The notes: generated by a model from the sequence alone, not told the origin. DNA of 64,000 bases from Saccharum officinarum (GCA_020631735.1 CM036188.1:14674214-14738213); one strand, 5' to 3'. Shown: positions 11,231 through 23,132, numbered from the stretch's first letter. Numbers and translations: made by a program.

Positions 11231-11685
11231 TAAATAACCCAAAGATTTTCGAAATTTGGAGAGGTTATCATTTACAAGTTTGGGCATTATGACATGTCGC
11301 CTCTTGTGTTTATGATCGATCATTGTACTATAATAATGGCCTTAAACCACTTTTCCTTTAGCTAAAGAAGAGTACGATGCAAATGACAATCGGAGCTGGA
11401 AGTTGTCGGCCACTTGATCGATCCAACACCAAAAATATCTTCACCAGACGATCATATCCATGGAGAAAAAACATCATCATGCATCACATCTTGGCTACCA
11501 AATAACTCATATTATATATATATAGAGAGAGACACACACATACACACATACATACATACGTGGTGTGTTCTTAATTCATCGGCCATTTGCATTGCAACCA
11601 CAGGAACTTGTGCCGTTGATCTCCCCCAAGTGAGAATGGAGGTGCAAAAGGTCAAGGTAGTTGTTACCTGTGGATCTGGATCAGG
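11231..11685. other. Non-coding gap
   Basis: No gene. A short (TA)n and (CA)n microsatellite patch lies near 11512-11560. Confidence 0.4.
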
Positions 11686-12220
11686 CAGGGGCGGAGACAA
11701 GGGGGCGGGCAGGGGCCTGGCCCCCCTAATGTTGCACACTTTTCATTAATACATCTCATTAGTTCTCACTAATCACTGGAAATTATAAGTAAACAAAGAC
11801 TTCTCAGCTAATTCTTAATTATTTTTCTCAAATAAATCAAATAAATCTAGCAAGTTAACATAAGAAATACCAACCTTAAATTTTGTCCTTATTCAACAGT
11901 TTCGTACAGTAGCTTACTAAACAATTTTGCCTTGGGAGCCCCGAAATATTTCTATCTAACCAAACCTTTTTAATATTTTATTTGTCTCTTACCGCTTTCT
12001 TATCTGAAATCCTTTATTTTCTGAATTTAAGCATCGTCCAATTTACTCTACTCTCTCGAGAAAAATACCACTCGACTGTGAAAACTTACAAGTTAGAGTG
12101 GATATTTGGTAACTTTTTATTTTTTTAAGCCAACATCAAGATTTGACGGTGATACCATATATTGTTTCTGGACACTCGATGATCCAGCCCCCCTATATCT
12201 AAATCCTGGCTCCGCCCCTG
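11686..12220. mobile_element. hAT-type non-autonomous element with 8-bp target duplication
   Basis: The left end is CAGGGGCGGAGACAAGG and the right end inverted is CAGGGGCGGAGCCAGGAT. The 8-bp sequence GGATCAGG is perfectly duplicated at 11678-11685 and 12221-12228. Eight-base duplications and CAGGGGCGG ends are characteristic of hAT elements in grasses. The 535-bp body has no transposase, so mobilisation would be in trans. The perfect flanks imply a fairly recent insertion. Confidence 0.92.
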
Positions 12221-12295
12221 GGATCAGGTAACACCTTGTGGTTGTGGCCGTAGTCTATGCACGTAATAAACTCCACAAGTGGTTGACTAGCTCTA

Positions 12296-12345
12296 GCCCT
12301 CTAGACAGTCTTTCCATTATCTAAAAAAAAGCCCTCTAGACAGTC
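12296..12345. repeat. 15-bp direct repeat around a 20-bp A-tailed insert
   Basis: GCCCTCTAGACAGTC occurs at 12296-12310 and 12331-12345. Between them lies tttccattatctaaaaaaaa. The arrangement (target duplication plus A-tail) is what an extremely 5'-truncated LINE or SINE insertion would leave. Confidence 0.5.
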
Positions 12346-13345
12346 ACTTAACCGAATAACCATACATCATTTGGACGGTGCACGTCGTACTAGCAAGTGT
12401 AATGGTATATGTAAACTGATATACTAATATGTTTTTCATAGCTTTCTTGTGGATCATATATATGGCGTGTGCATAGATGTTTGATTATTTCTCACTGAAA
12501 GAAGCATATATATAGCAACTGGCTAGGAAAAAAAAGGTTTTATTTAGTTTGCCTTACTTTGGCGACCAGTCTTAATCTAAATGTACAAATTTTATCTTAT
12601 TCCATTTTTCATAGCAGAGTAGTCCAGGATAAGATTGAGTTTGTCCATCCGGTACTTTATTTATCTGACAATGTCATTTCAAGCAAATGCAACAATAATG
12701 ACATTGAAGTTAAAGGATGAAAGCAAAAGAGATGGAACAAGACAAGCAACATGTGTGCCCTGCTTGCAAAGATCCAAAGCAAGGTAGATCCAAATGTTCC
12801 ATGGAGCAATAATGCAGCAGCAACCACTCCATTATTGCTGTTTTAGGAGAAGTAGCCCTACTACATTTTTTGTCACAAGTGTCATATGGAGGGATTGAGC
12901 AAGTGCGATCCATATCTTGCATCGCAACCAGGTCAGGCATGCACAGATGATGAAGATATTTTCTTAGCGTGCAGCTCTCATATTTTACAGCAATACTATA
13001 ATGCTATATATATAAGACACCGATATGACCGATATAACAGATAGTTTATGTATGGAGAGAACTTGTACCAACGAAATAGATTTTCTTTGATAGGCTGCGA
13101 GCCTGTGACAAAAAGAAGAACAAAAAAAAAGGAAAGGGCCACGCTGCATAAAAAGGGCCGTCCACTTGGGCCTGTGCACCGCCAATCAAAAATTCAGAAG
13201 TGGGATCAGATCATCTCGTGATACCTGCCTCGCCTCCTTGGCCTTGCACCTACTCACCTCCTCCATCTGTTGCTAAAAAATAATAATAATAAAAAACCTC
13301 CTCCATCTCAGTCGTGCGGTGTGTTCCTTATATAAAAATAGTGTA
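12346..13345. other. Non-coding DNA including a stray SYP61 upstream-like segment
   Basis: No gene. The only recognisable content is the tract at 13061-13183, listed separately, and a short TAATAA run near 13275. Confidence 0.4.
13061..13183 (+). repeat. Copy of the SYP61 upstream region
   Basis: This tract matches 26788-26880, just upstream of the SYP61 start. Shared phrases are ccaacgaaataga, ccacgctgca, aaagggccgtccacttggg (here) and cctgt. No SYP61 coding exon follows it. It could be a promoter fragment from an ancient duplication or a dispersed repeat that also sits in the SYP61 promoter. Confidence 0.65.
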
Positions 13346-13466
13346 CTACTTCCGTTTCAAAGTATAGGCCGTCTTTGTTTTTTAATATATATTATATCTA
13401 GATATATATAGTAAAACATGTATTTCAAAATATCTCAAATGACTTACAACTTAAAAACGAAGGGAG
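13346..13466. mobile_element. Stowaway MITE
   Basis: The ends are CTACTTCCGTTTCAAAG and, inverted, CTCCCTTCGTTTTTAAG. The element is 121 bp and TA flanks both sides. Confidence 0.75.
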
Positions 13467-15373
13467 TATAAAAGTTTCTTGTATAGAGAAACATACATAC
13501 ATTATTCACCTACATGGCTATTTAGTCCGTTTACATGCCGTAAAACTACATAATAGATTTTCAAAGCATTTTTTTATTTTGAGAGGCGGGCAAACTGTTC
13601 GGAATGCCTGTCTTTGTAAATCCATTAATTGAGGTAGGCATCTTAAAATATCCGCCCCTACAAATCAATAGAATTAACGGAGACGGACGTTTTAATAGTT
13701 TCTAGAAATCTTTTCTAGGACTCAAACTTGCGGCCTACAACTCAACCCTAACACATCCCTACCACTGCACCACATAATCACTTATGAGTATATATAGGAT
13801 TCTTTCTTTTTATAAATATTTTGTAATCTTATATTGAATATTTTAACTAATAAATGAACTCAAATGAAAAAAGTTTCAACTACAAAGTTTTAAATATTGT
13901 CAAACACTACATCTTTTGGTATAAAGTGCCAGCTGCGAAAAACTTGATGGGAGTATCGATGGGTTCGTTAGCACATCTGGCCAACGCCATGATATGAAAT
14001 TCCCTACAAGGTTGCCCAGGGTGTTCTTCCCATCAGGAGTTGGGATGTCAATTTTCATAATCAAGGTGGCTTGGACACACCGTGAGAACTTCCACCCTAG
14101 CATACTCATCGGGAATGAGCTTTGCAGTGCATAGTGCGTCATGGATAGCCAATACCCTTGGCTATATGTATCGTCTTCCCCTTCCTGTTGTCAAGAGCAT
14201 GCAGAGCACATGGTGTAGGACTCACGATTTGGTCCACAGGAAATGTATCGTGTGTGATTGCTCCAACACAGCTTGGCATTTGTGATGCAAGCGTGGCTCT
14301 ATGGGATACCTTGCATCAGGTTGGCTGCCTATAGGGTTACTCTTGGCCACTTTCATAAGTTTTATACTTGGCGAGAGCCTCATTTCCACCTCCCATCTCA
14401 TAGATTTGCATGGGAACATAATTTGGAGAGCAATTGAGTGTTTCTAGTGCAGTGCATTGAGAGATCAATCGAGCGGCACTAGGTGATTGATTTGCAAGCA
14501 GATCTTGTTAAGACACCTTGGAGGTTGTGGCTCTGTGGAATCACCGCAAGGAGATTCTACGGTTCGGTTCTACAGAATGCTCTGTGAGGGGATCTTATGC
14601 TCATCCCCGTCGGAGGAAGGCGAATAGCAATTTTAGTAGATACAAGGTCTAGAGTTCTTTGGTTCTGCTGGCTTAGAGATCAAGTGCTCAGGTAGTAAGA
14701 CAATGTTGCAGGATTGTAAAGCTCGATACAGGAGCAACGAACATTGAACCCATCTCAACGTGGATTAGGGGTGACCAGTAAGTCATTGAGACCACAGTAA
14801 AAAATTCAATGTATCCATTGTGGTTTGTCCACTTTAGCTCATTTACTTTATGCATTTCACATTCAAGTTGTTTGCTTACATATAGCACTAAATTGCTATC
14901 TTGTCACCCTAGGATTGCTAGTCTCAACCTTGCATAGGGTGCTTTGTGGATGTTTTAGCCATTAGCTTTAGTTTTGCATCTTTCGTGGCTAGGTCTTGTT
15001 AAACGTTTTAAAACCAACTAGTTAGCCCCCCTTTTAGTCTGCAGCCTCCTCAATCCTAAGTTGGTTTGGGCTATATATGTACCCCCATAAGCAACCATTT
15101 GGAGGTGTTAGAGCTTGAGAAAGTTATATTTGAGATGAGCCTCATCCCATTGTGCTATGACCACTATATGCAATTAAGAGAAGATTATGCGATTAGCTAA
15201 AGTGCTATGATTAGTGTTAGGCTAGTTAAAGGCCGCTTTAGTGCTTGCTCTAGGTATAGGACAAGTGCTTAGTGAGGTTTGCATGCCCCCTTCCTATCGG
15301 TGTTTGCATGGACCAAGAGTTTTGCTCCTGAGGGCTTGTAAGTCTTGTGAGACCCTATAACCGAGTTTGTGGT
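13467..15373 (-). other. Repeat-derived DNA with a decayed transposon coding fragment
   Basis: On the minus strand 14142-13900 encodes an 80-residue piece containing PTPDGKNTLGNLVGNFISW. It resembles a segment found in plant CACTA-type transposon proteins (a D-G-x-TLG-x-x-x-x-FI-W pattern). I hold this assignment loosely. The rest of the stretch has no intact frame that I recognise and looks like old LTR or CACTA debris. Confidence 0.3.
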
Positions 15374-16642
15374 GTAACACCCCAAAATCTTCCTACCTAA
15401 GATGCCACCACAAGAGATAGAAACTAGAGCGTTTAACAATAATTTTGGCAGCATTTCCCCTTAAAACCGGAGCAATGTGGAAGCAACAACATATAGAGAG
15501 ATATAGATATGTTCAACCAACAAGATATAGCATCCTAAGACTACTGGAAACAACCCAACAAGAACCATAGGTATAAGCTCCATTTCTAATCATGTTATTA
15601 CTTCAATACATGTTTTTAACGTTAGATTATGACATGGATGTGCAAAGGTGCTGCTACTTTCCCACCCTTCAAGCAAAAGCCACTTGAGTACCTGGAAAGA
15701 TAGAAATGGGGGTGTGAGATATAAAAATCTCAGCAAGTAAACTGCTTTAACAAGCTATTTAAACTACAAGTTCATTAAGCATCGATTTAAACCTCACTTA
15801 TATGTAAGCCAACAATAAATAATAATGAGATGTTTCCAACAATTGATACAACTCCATATATGGTAAAGATTAATAACCACCAAACCTTGGAGAAGCATAG
15901 CTTCCCACAAACTCATCCAAAGCCTTAGTCCAAGGCTATCATGCCATGTCTCCTGCCTTCATACCCAACAAGGTATGGAGCTGCATCGTTATGCCCAATA
16001 AACGATGTTGTACCAGTACGATCGCGGCGACATAACTCCATATGTCGTTGAATGAATCAGATGCAATGCTAATGCCATAGAAAGAATGATAAATAATCAC
16101 ATATAACACCATACAAATGCCATAGAAAGAATGATAAATAATCACACACAACACCATGAGCATCCCACCATGGGACAACGAGCCTCATTCCATTGTACCA
16201 ACTTAAGCATCATCAAACCATAATAAGTAGAGAAACACAAGGATTCGCATAGAAAGCATAGAGGATAAGTCCAAATGAATGAAACATGATCTCAAAGGCC
16301 ATATTATATCAGCTATGGTTATGAATTTTTAAGGTGGAGGTAGCATAAATAACAAGGTAAACCATGTAGCAAACCAGCGCTACATTTACTTGCCTCCAAT
16401 GAAGTGATGATCGCTCTATGTGCGATCCGTAGCACTACCACCTGCTTAACTAGTATAATACCAGAGAGGAACTCATTTTAATTAACAAATACAAATAGTA
16501 GGTAAAGTACTCCTACTCCCCAACCCGATATATACAAGCAAAACAGCAAACAAAGTGACAAGTCAATTGTAGCGGTGCTGCTTCACCTTTTTATATCTTT
16601 TAATCCATAAATGTTATGATGGCAGCGAAATACATTTTTAGA

Positions 16643-16703
16643 ATCTACAGACAACCTACAACTTTCATAAAGGAGCCATTAAAGTTGTAGGTTGTCTGTA
16701 GAT
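16643..16703. repeat. Perfect 23-bp inverted repeat with 15-nt loop
   Basis: Arms 16643-16665 and 16681-16703 are exact reverse complements, centred on cataaaggagccatt. The arm core is ACAACCTACAACTTT. No mismatch is present in 23 pairs, which is striking in otherwise decayed sequence. Confidence 0.9.
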
Positions 16704-16718
16704 GGCCTAATCCACAGT

Positions 16719-16960
16719 CAATCGAAAAGACACCATGGAACATCTTCTGAATAATCTGAGACAAATCAAAGTAGACCATGGAACACCTAATGGATAAAAA
16801 ATATGCCATGAAACATCCCACGGTAACTTTGTGGGCAATCCAAAATACACCATGGAACATATCCTAAATAATGTGACAAAAATCAAAATACATCACGGAT
16901 CATCTAGTGAATACTATCAGAAAAATGAAAAATACGCCATGAAACATCTCTTGGATATTA
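16719..16960. repeat. Tandem repeat of about 117 bp
   Basis: Two diverged units begin caatcgaaaagacaccatgg (16719) and caatccaaaatacaccatgg (16836). Each ends in an atgccatgaaacatc or cgccatgaaacatc phrase. Weaker similarity continues to about 17060. Confidence 0.65.
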
Positions 16961-17228
16961 TAAAAACGATGAGATGCAGATCTCATGGATAATATAGTCA
17001 TATAGGGAATGATAAAAAAATACATTATCAAACATCTAATGTGTACTATCAGAACAATAAAAAAATATGGAAAAACTAAGAGGAGAAACCAACCGCAATT
17101 TGTTTTTCAGGGGAACCACATTGTGGTTTGGAAACATAGGCTAAACTAGTATGTATGGACAAAGGAAACCACCAGATCGGTTGAAGGAAATCTAGCCCAA
17201 CAGCAGCCTAGTAAAAAATAGCAAGGAA

Positions 17229-17510
17229 TTGGCTTCCAATTTTTGCCCAACCAAAATCATGGTAAGCCAAAATTTAGGCTTGTCAAAATCAAGGCTTGTC
17301 AAAGTTAGGGAAAAAAATATAGGGTATAATTGGTTGAGTACCATAACAATGGTAGAAAGCACTTTTCTCTCATACAATTTAAGAAGTTTCTAGAAATTTG
17401 ACAAAACTTTGGCCATAAGCATTGGTATGCCAATTTTTTGGAAATGAACCAATTGGTGACTAAAAATTTTGGCTTACCATAATTTTGGTTAGGCAAATAT
17501 TGGAAGCCAA
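17229..17510. mobile_element. MITE-like inverted-repeat element
   Basis: Arms of about 50 bp are inverted and nearly matching: TTGGCTTCCAATTTTTGCC at the left, and GGCAAATATTGGAAGCCAA at the right. Inside each arm is a match to accaaaatcatggtaagcc. The target duplication is not clear. Confidence 0.6.
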
Positions 17511-17795
17511 CCTAATACTTCCCTCTGCCTAGTCAAACGAGAAGCCTCACGCATGTTCTCTTCCTACATTGGCCAATTTTGTTGGATTACAATTTGTGCA
17601 TTCAGATTGTATAGAGGCTTATAACTTCGCTAAAATGGCTTGCCTGCTGGATAGCTGGAGAGATCGGTCGACATGTATGGCCTAACAACAACTGCTAGTA
17701 CATACGCTTGAAAGAATGAAGTCACGCTTCTCTCTAAAACAAAAGGAACTATTTGCAAATTTTAATGTAACTATAACTACCCGATATTTTTTAAA

Positions 17796-18345
17796 AAGGA
17801 CGTCCGAACGGACACCCGCATCCGGATGCTCGTGGTTGCTGCATGCCCGTGCCAGGCGGGGATCGCCCGCGCCGCTCCCCGCGCTTCCCCCTTTGCTTCC
17901 CACATACACGGATGGCGCCCCAACAGCTGCAACAGGTGGCTGTAGAAGGTGAGTCACATTGCAACATGTACAACACCCGATCTACTTTAGAAACATCCAA
18001 ATGAAACATTTGCAACATGCATCTGAAGACCGATGAACACTTGAAACATGCATCTGAAACACTTACAAAAATATCTGAAAACACTTGAAAAAGCCATTGT
18101 AAAACATATGCAAGATCTAGATAAAGACTCTTGCAACATATGTGTGAAACATATGCAACATCCAAATAAAAACACTTGCAACATATGTCTGAAAAAACAG
18201 ATGAAACAGACGCTTGCAATATATGTGTATAGCCATTGCAACATATGCAACATCCTGACCTACTTACGCAATATCCATATGAAACACTTGCAACGTACCT
18301 CTAAAACATCTGAAACAATTGAAAAACATACGATTGCAACATAGG
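17796..18345. mobile_element. Second copy of the TGTTGCAAGTG repeat family, inverted
   Basis: The tract 17957-18335 is the approximate reverse complement of 8950-9335, with tgaaacacttgcaacatat-type phrases repeated. The flank at 17796, ggacgtccgaacggacaccc, resembles the terminal sequence of the first copy. The opposite end is not found and may be lost. Confidence 0.5.
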
Positions 18346-18479
18346 GTGCGGAGAGGTCGGGGCCAATCGATTCCGGCCGTCAGGGTGGGAGCATATGTTG
18401 CGGATTTATGAGGTGTATTCCGAATTACACAGTATTTATTTCATGAGATGCTTCATGATGTATTATAGATTCTACCCAT

Positions 18480-20224
18480 GGTGTCAACAGGGCTTGGCAG
18501 ACAGGGGTTCTGAATCATCCACTATCCAATGACTTTGAAGATTTCTTCCCTATTATTCAGTATGCTGATGACACACTCTTGGTTCTTCCAGCTGATGCAA
18601 GGCAGTTGTTTACTCTGAAGGGGTTGCTTAGATCCTTCTCTGACTCTACTGGACTCAATGTCAAATTCAAGAAAAGCTTCCTGGTACCCATAAATATTTC
18701 AGCTGAAAAAACTCACCACCTAGCCCAAACCTTTGGATATGAAGTTGGAAGCACGCCATTTACTTACCTAGGACTCCCTCTTGGCACCACTAGACCTTCA
18801 GTTTACGAATTCACACCACTAATTTCTAGAATGGAAAAAAGACTATATAGTGTTAGCAAATTCCTCTCCTACCAAGGTAGGATTGTTTTGGTGAATTTTG
18901 TGTTCTCTGTCTTGCCAACCTATTATATGTGCAGCCTAGTGATCCCACCTACAGTTATACATCAAATAGACAGATTCAGGAAGCATTGCCTTTGGAGCAA
19001 AGAAGATATAAGTAGAAGAGGTACATGCGTGGCTGCTTGGGAACCGATGTGTAGACCTAAGAATGAGGTGACCTTGGGATCATCAATATACAAAATCAGA
19101 ATACAACCTTGCTCATGAAATTCCTTGATAAATTTTATAATCATGCTGATGTTCCTCAGGTTAATCTGACTTGGACAAAGCTCTACCATAACTCAAACAT
19201 TCCACCACATGATAGAAGTCCATGTGGCTCTTTTCTGGTGGAAAGACATTATCAAGCTATTTGGAAAATTCAAAGTTTTTGGTACCAGCCACCCAAACAC
19301 TGGTATTTCTGCATCTCTTCGGAGTGATAATTGGTCAGGTCAATTATTGGAGCTTAGTTTCCCACATTTGTTTTACTTCACCAGGAAAAAAACTGTTCTC
19401 TCAAGTGTTTTGTGGACAATGATATAAACAAATCTTTCTTTCTACCTCTGTCAGTACAAGCTTATGCTTAGCTAGTTGAACTACAGCATCTTGTTGATGA
19501 AAGATCGAGAGGGGGATCAAAGTTTGAATGATAGTTGGACATATACTTGGGGTTCTATGTTTTCATCCAAAAAATCCTACAACAAACTTCAGGGATCGGT
19601 TGAGGCCACACCTCTATTTAGATGGATCTAGAATTCAGGGAACCTAGGTAAGCACAAATTCTTTGCTTGGATGTTGATCAAAGACAGGCTCAATACCAGG
19701 AACATTTTAAGAAGGAAGAATATGCGCCTTGATGAATACTCATGTGTCCTATGAAACAATGGTCCAGAGGAGACAAGCTTTCATTTATTCTTTGAATGCC
19801 CTTTTAGCTTAGCATGCTGGAATACCATCAATGTGCATTGGGACTTTACTCTCCAACCTATGGACATGATCATTCATGCTAGAACAGATTTTGGCAGCCA
19901 TATATTCAGAGAGATCTTCATCTCAGCTTGTTGGATGATTTGGAAACCCAGAAATGGCATCATCTTTGACAATAGGCCTGCTTCTTTGGTGGAATGGAGA
20001 GCAGCTCTTAAAGAAGACCTTAGCTTGGTTTGCATCAAAGCTAAGAAGAGAATTGATGACCCTCTTACTATATGGCGAGAGAGTAACTTATGATGTTGTA
20101 CTCCTTTTCTATTTTGGGCTTTGCAAGCCTTGTAACTTATACAATCTTTCTTTGTTCTTTTGTACATACATATATAGAAAATGAAAAAATAGGTAGGGGG
20201 CGTCCCTGCCGTTTCCTCAAAAAA
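18480..20224 (+). mobile_element. 5'-truncated LINE (non-LTR retrotransposon) pseudogene
   Basis: A 13-bp target duplication, AGATTCTACCCAT, flanks it at 18467-18479 and 20225-20237. The body starts inside the reverse transcriptase: QYADDTLLVLPADAR carries the catalytic YADD at about 18561. The frame continues through the LGLPLG and SYQGRIVLVN motifs of the RT C-terminus. It shifts frame near 19063. It resumes in a zinc-knuckle region, KHKFFAWMLIKDRLNTR, where the second cysteine codon of the C-x-x-C pair is TGA at 19752-19754. It ends IWRESNL followed by TGA near 20092. The 3' end reads tttcctcaaaaaaa. Frameshift, stop and 5' truncation make it dead. The intact flanks show a clean target-primed insertion. 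Confidence 0.9.
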
Positions 20225-20237
20225 AGATTCTACCCAT

Positions 20238-21540
20238 AGTAACCTCGAAATGTTTCATGATGTATTCTAGATTTTTCTCAAAAATATTTGTGTTCTGTAT
20301 TTTATAATGTTCCTATAATACCGATAAGATGTTTTAGGATGTATTTTCTGTTGCTCACATGGGATGTGTTTGGTACAATTCCAGCTCTAACATCTATGCT
20401 GGATCAATTGTTTGTAGATTAAATTAAAGTAATGTAAATACTTATATTTAATTTAAACTACAAATGAAATGACTTATGTAAATGCGCTTGACATACCTAA
20501 AGCTTCAGATTCATGATTTTCTAGAGATACAGATACCCATCTCTAGTAAATCTATAGAATTTATAGAGCTAGAGCTTTGCAAGCAGGGTCATAATCATGG
20601 GATGTTGCATGATGTATATTTCAATTGGTCACAAAAACCCATGAGAAGTTGTGCAATGAATTTAGGTTGTTCATGTAGTATTCATGGAATGTTCGATGGT
20701 ATATTTCAACCGTTCGGACATCATCCACGTGATGTTCTATTTTTCTACCATGGACACGAATATCATGGAATATCATTCACATGTACCTAGAATTTTATTC
20801 TCCCAAATCAAGAATATTATTCTCATGGACTAGAACATTTTCTTGTGAAGACAAAACATTTTATCATAAACCTAGAACATTATCCTTCTTAAGAAAAAGG
20901 AAATCTATAAAGCTCTTTGTTCCTGGTGAACCGCACTGTAGTTACACAGTACCCACTCGCCTCCCCGCTCAATCCCCTGTTCATCCACAATGCACCATTC
21001 CTGGCCGTCCATCCACGCAGCCCGTCGCCAGATAGCCCGCCACGTGCTACCCAGCCTTTGTATCCAACCCCCCCCAAAAAAAAGACAGAACAAAGACGCC
21101 TCCAGAAGCTGGGGAAAAGAAAAGGCCGCCGCTGCCGATCCACGTCCCCGTGCACTCCACTGCTCCTGCCCACCTCCGTTGGTTGCGCCACCCCCACCTG
21201 CGCCCTCACCGGCCTGCACCGCAGCGCTGCAACACAGCCGGAATGCGGCGGGGCCCCTCAGCAACATGTGCCCGCCTCCACCCGTCTTGGCCGTGACGGC
21301 GCAGCCCCGCGTCACCGGCGCCTTCGCCCTCGTGCGCTCGAGCCGCAACGTCGTCGCTGATGCGCACTAGCACAGCGCGCCCCCCCGCAGTGGCGCCGGC
21401 CCGCATCAGACCATCTTGGTCGCGGCGTCACGACCCGCAGCAGCTGCGCCCCATCGCGGCACTTCGCCCTCGCGCACTCCTAGAGCGGCATCGGCTGTGC
21501 CTCCGGTCCTCTTCCACGGTGAGTGGACCTGCTCTGGGTG
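20238..21540. other. Non-coding DNA, then a GC-rich block
   Basis: 20238-20900 is AT-rich with scattered gaacatt/aacattt phrases. 20930-21530 is strongly GC-rich and open in several frames at once. No known domain is seen, so I treat it as repeat or captured sequence. Confidence 0.35.
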
Positions 21541-22025
21541 GGCGTTCGGTTCTCGGTTCAGTTTCGGTTCGGTTCCTTCGGTTATTGATGAAATTCGGTT
21601 CCTAGAAAATAGGAACCGAGCATTTCGGTTCTCAGTTATTTCGGTTCGGTTCCGGTTCTAACCAAATATTTTTAGAAGACCTCAAGACAACAACAAATAT
21701 ACATGTTCTAAGGCAAATTTATGCAACACTATATTCATTTTTAATAATAATAATGTATAAGAAAACAATAGCAATATAGTAACACAAATATATAGCAGTT
21801 CAAATATAAAACACTACACATAAACCAAACATAATCTTACAAAATACAAGTAAGTGAAGTATAATTCATGTAATTCAATTCTTTCGGTTAATTCGGTTAA
21901 CCGAGAGTAGGAACCGAATTTTCTTCGGTTATTTCGGTTTCTCAATATCAGGAACCGAATAATTTGGTTTTGCTTCTTTCAGTTTCGGTTCCGGTTCTTT
22001 CGGTTTAGTTTTCGGTTAAATTTGC
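21541..22025. repeat. TTCGGTT-rich repeat block
   Basis: Two arrays (21541-21660 and 21880-22018) made of ttcggtt and its complement aaccgaa surround an AT-rich centre of about 220 bp. Phrases such as ttcggttcctagaaaatagg and aggaaccgaa can fold back on each other. It is not a gene; it is likely a satellite-like module inside a transposon. Confidence 0.7.
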
Positions 22026-22525
22026 CCAGGGCCAGGACCTGCACCGTCCCACTGGAGCCTCGCCAGCAGCTAGGCCACCCTTTTTCCCTGCCTATTACTC
22101 TATTCTCATTTTTCCATGCCATGTTCACATACCAAATTAGTGCATGTGCATTCCTACGCGCATACCAATTTCCTAACGGTCCATGATCTATTAGTAAATA
22201 TTTCCATTAGCAGTGAAAAAAACATTATTTGCAATGCAACTAACAGGAGAACCAGTGACGCTGTAAGAACCTCTAGGAAATGTTAATTTTAATTGCTTCT
22301 CACCAATCTCATGCCATTGATTGAGATAGCAAAATGAACAGACCAGCGTTTTCAATGATTACCTTAAACAATTTATCCCCATCCTCATTTCCTTCCAGCA
22401 ACACTTGCCTCTAATTATTTACTCTCCAACTTAACTTTTGCTGCTTCATGTTCCATACATTCTACTCAAAAAAGCCTGCATCGTACTCATGCAGTTGCTT
22501 TCAATACCAGTACATGCACATATAT

Positions 22526-22801
22526 GGCCCTCTTTGGTAGCGCTCCGAGCGGCTCTGGCTCCGGCCTGCCAGTTCACTGTTCATTCACTGTATCGCACTG
22601 TTCATGGAAGCTAAATTTCTCTCCCTTCCTCTCCCTCTCACAGAATGTGTAGGAGCCGGTGAAGCCAAAAAAAAAATTTGGCTCCTCCGGTGAAGAACGG
22701 CTCTATGAGAGTGAGGGAGGAGAGAGAAATTTGGCTTTGAGCTACAGTAATGAACAGTGACTGGCAGGGCGGAACCGCTGGGAGCGCTACCAAAGAGGGC
22801 A
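22526..22801. mobile_element. MITE with long terminal inverted repeats
   Basis: The left end GGCCCTCTTTGGTAGCGCTC and the right end GAGCGCTACCAAAGAGGGC are an almost perfect inverted pair. Length is about 275 bp. The target duplication is not resolved. Confidence 0.75.
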
Positions 22802-22861
22802 CACATTAGCCCTGCAAATATTTTTAGCTGCATGTGCAATTGAACTGCAGTGGAAAACATA

Positions 22862-23132
22862 GGCCTCGTTTAGATCCCGACTCGGGGTGGCCAAATCTGC
22901 ACAGTGCCACCCCGAGCACTGTAGCATTTTGTTTTTTATGGTAATAATTGTCCAAATCTTGATTAATTATGCTTAAAATGTTCGTCTCGCAAAGTACAAC
23001 AAAACTGTGTAATTAGTTTTTGATTTCATCTACATTTAGTACTCCATGCATATGCCGACATTTTGATGTGATGGAGAATCTTCTTTTTGCATAGTGAAAT
23101 TTGGGGGTGAATTTTGGTATCTAAACAAGGCC
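22862..23132. mobile_element. Tourist-like MITE, ATA target duplication
   Basis: The ends are GGCCTCGTTTAGATCCC and, inverted, GGCCTTGTTTAGATACC. ATA lies on both sides (22859-22861, 23133-23135). The duplicated segment at 26044-26046 keeps the empty site with a single ATA. Confidence 0.9.

Larger units (their letters stand above)
15374..17228. mobile_element. LTR-like degraded repeat region
   Basis: The tract opens with tgtaacaccccaaaatcttc, resembling the start of several grass Gypsy-type LTRs that begin TGTAACACCCC. No matching opposite end, primer-binding site or coding domain could be placed, so the boundaries are nominal. It contains a perfect hairpin (16643-16703) and a tandem repeat (16719-16960). 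Confidence 0.35.

Noticed and set aside
20905..21370. Frames of about 147 codons on both strands
   Set aside because: Complementary-strand frames over the same GC-rich block; composition artefact.
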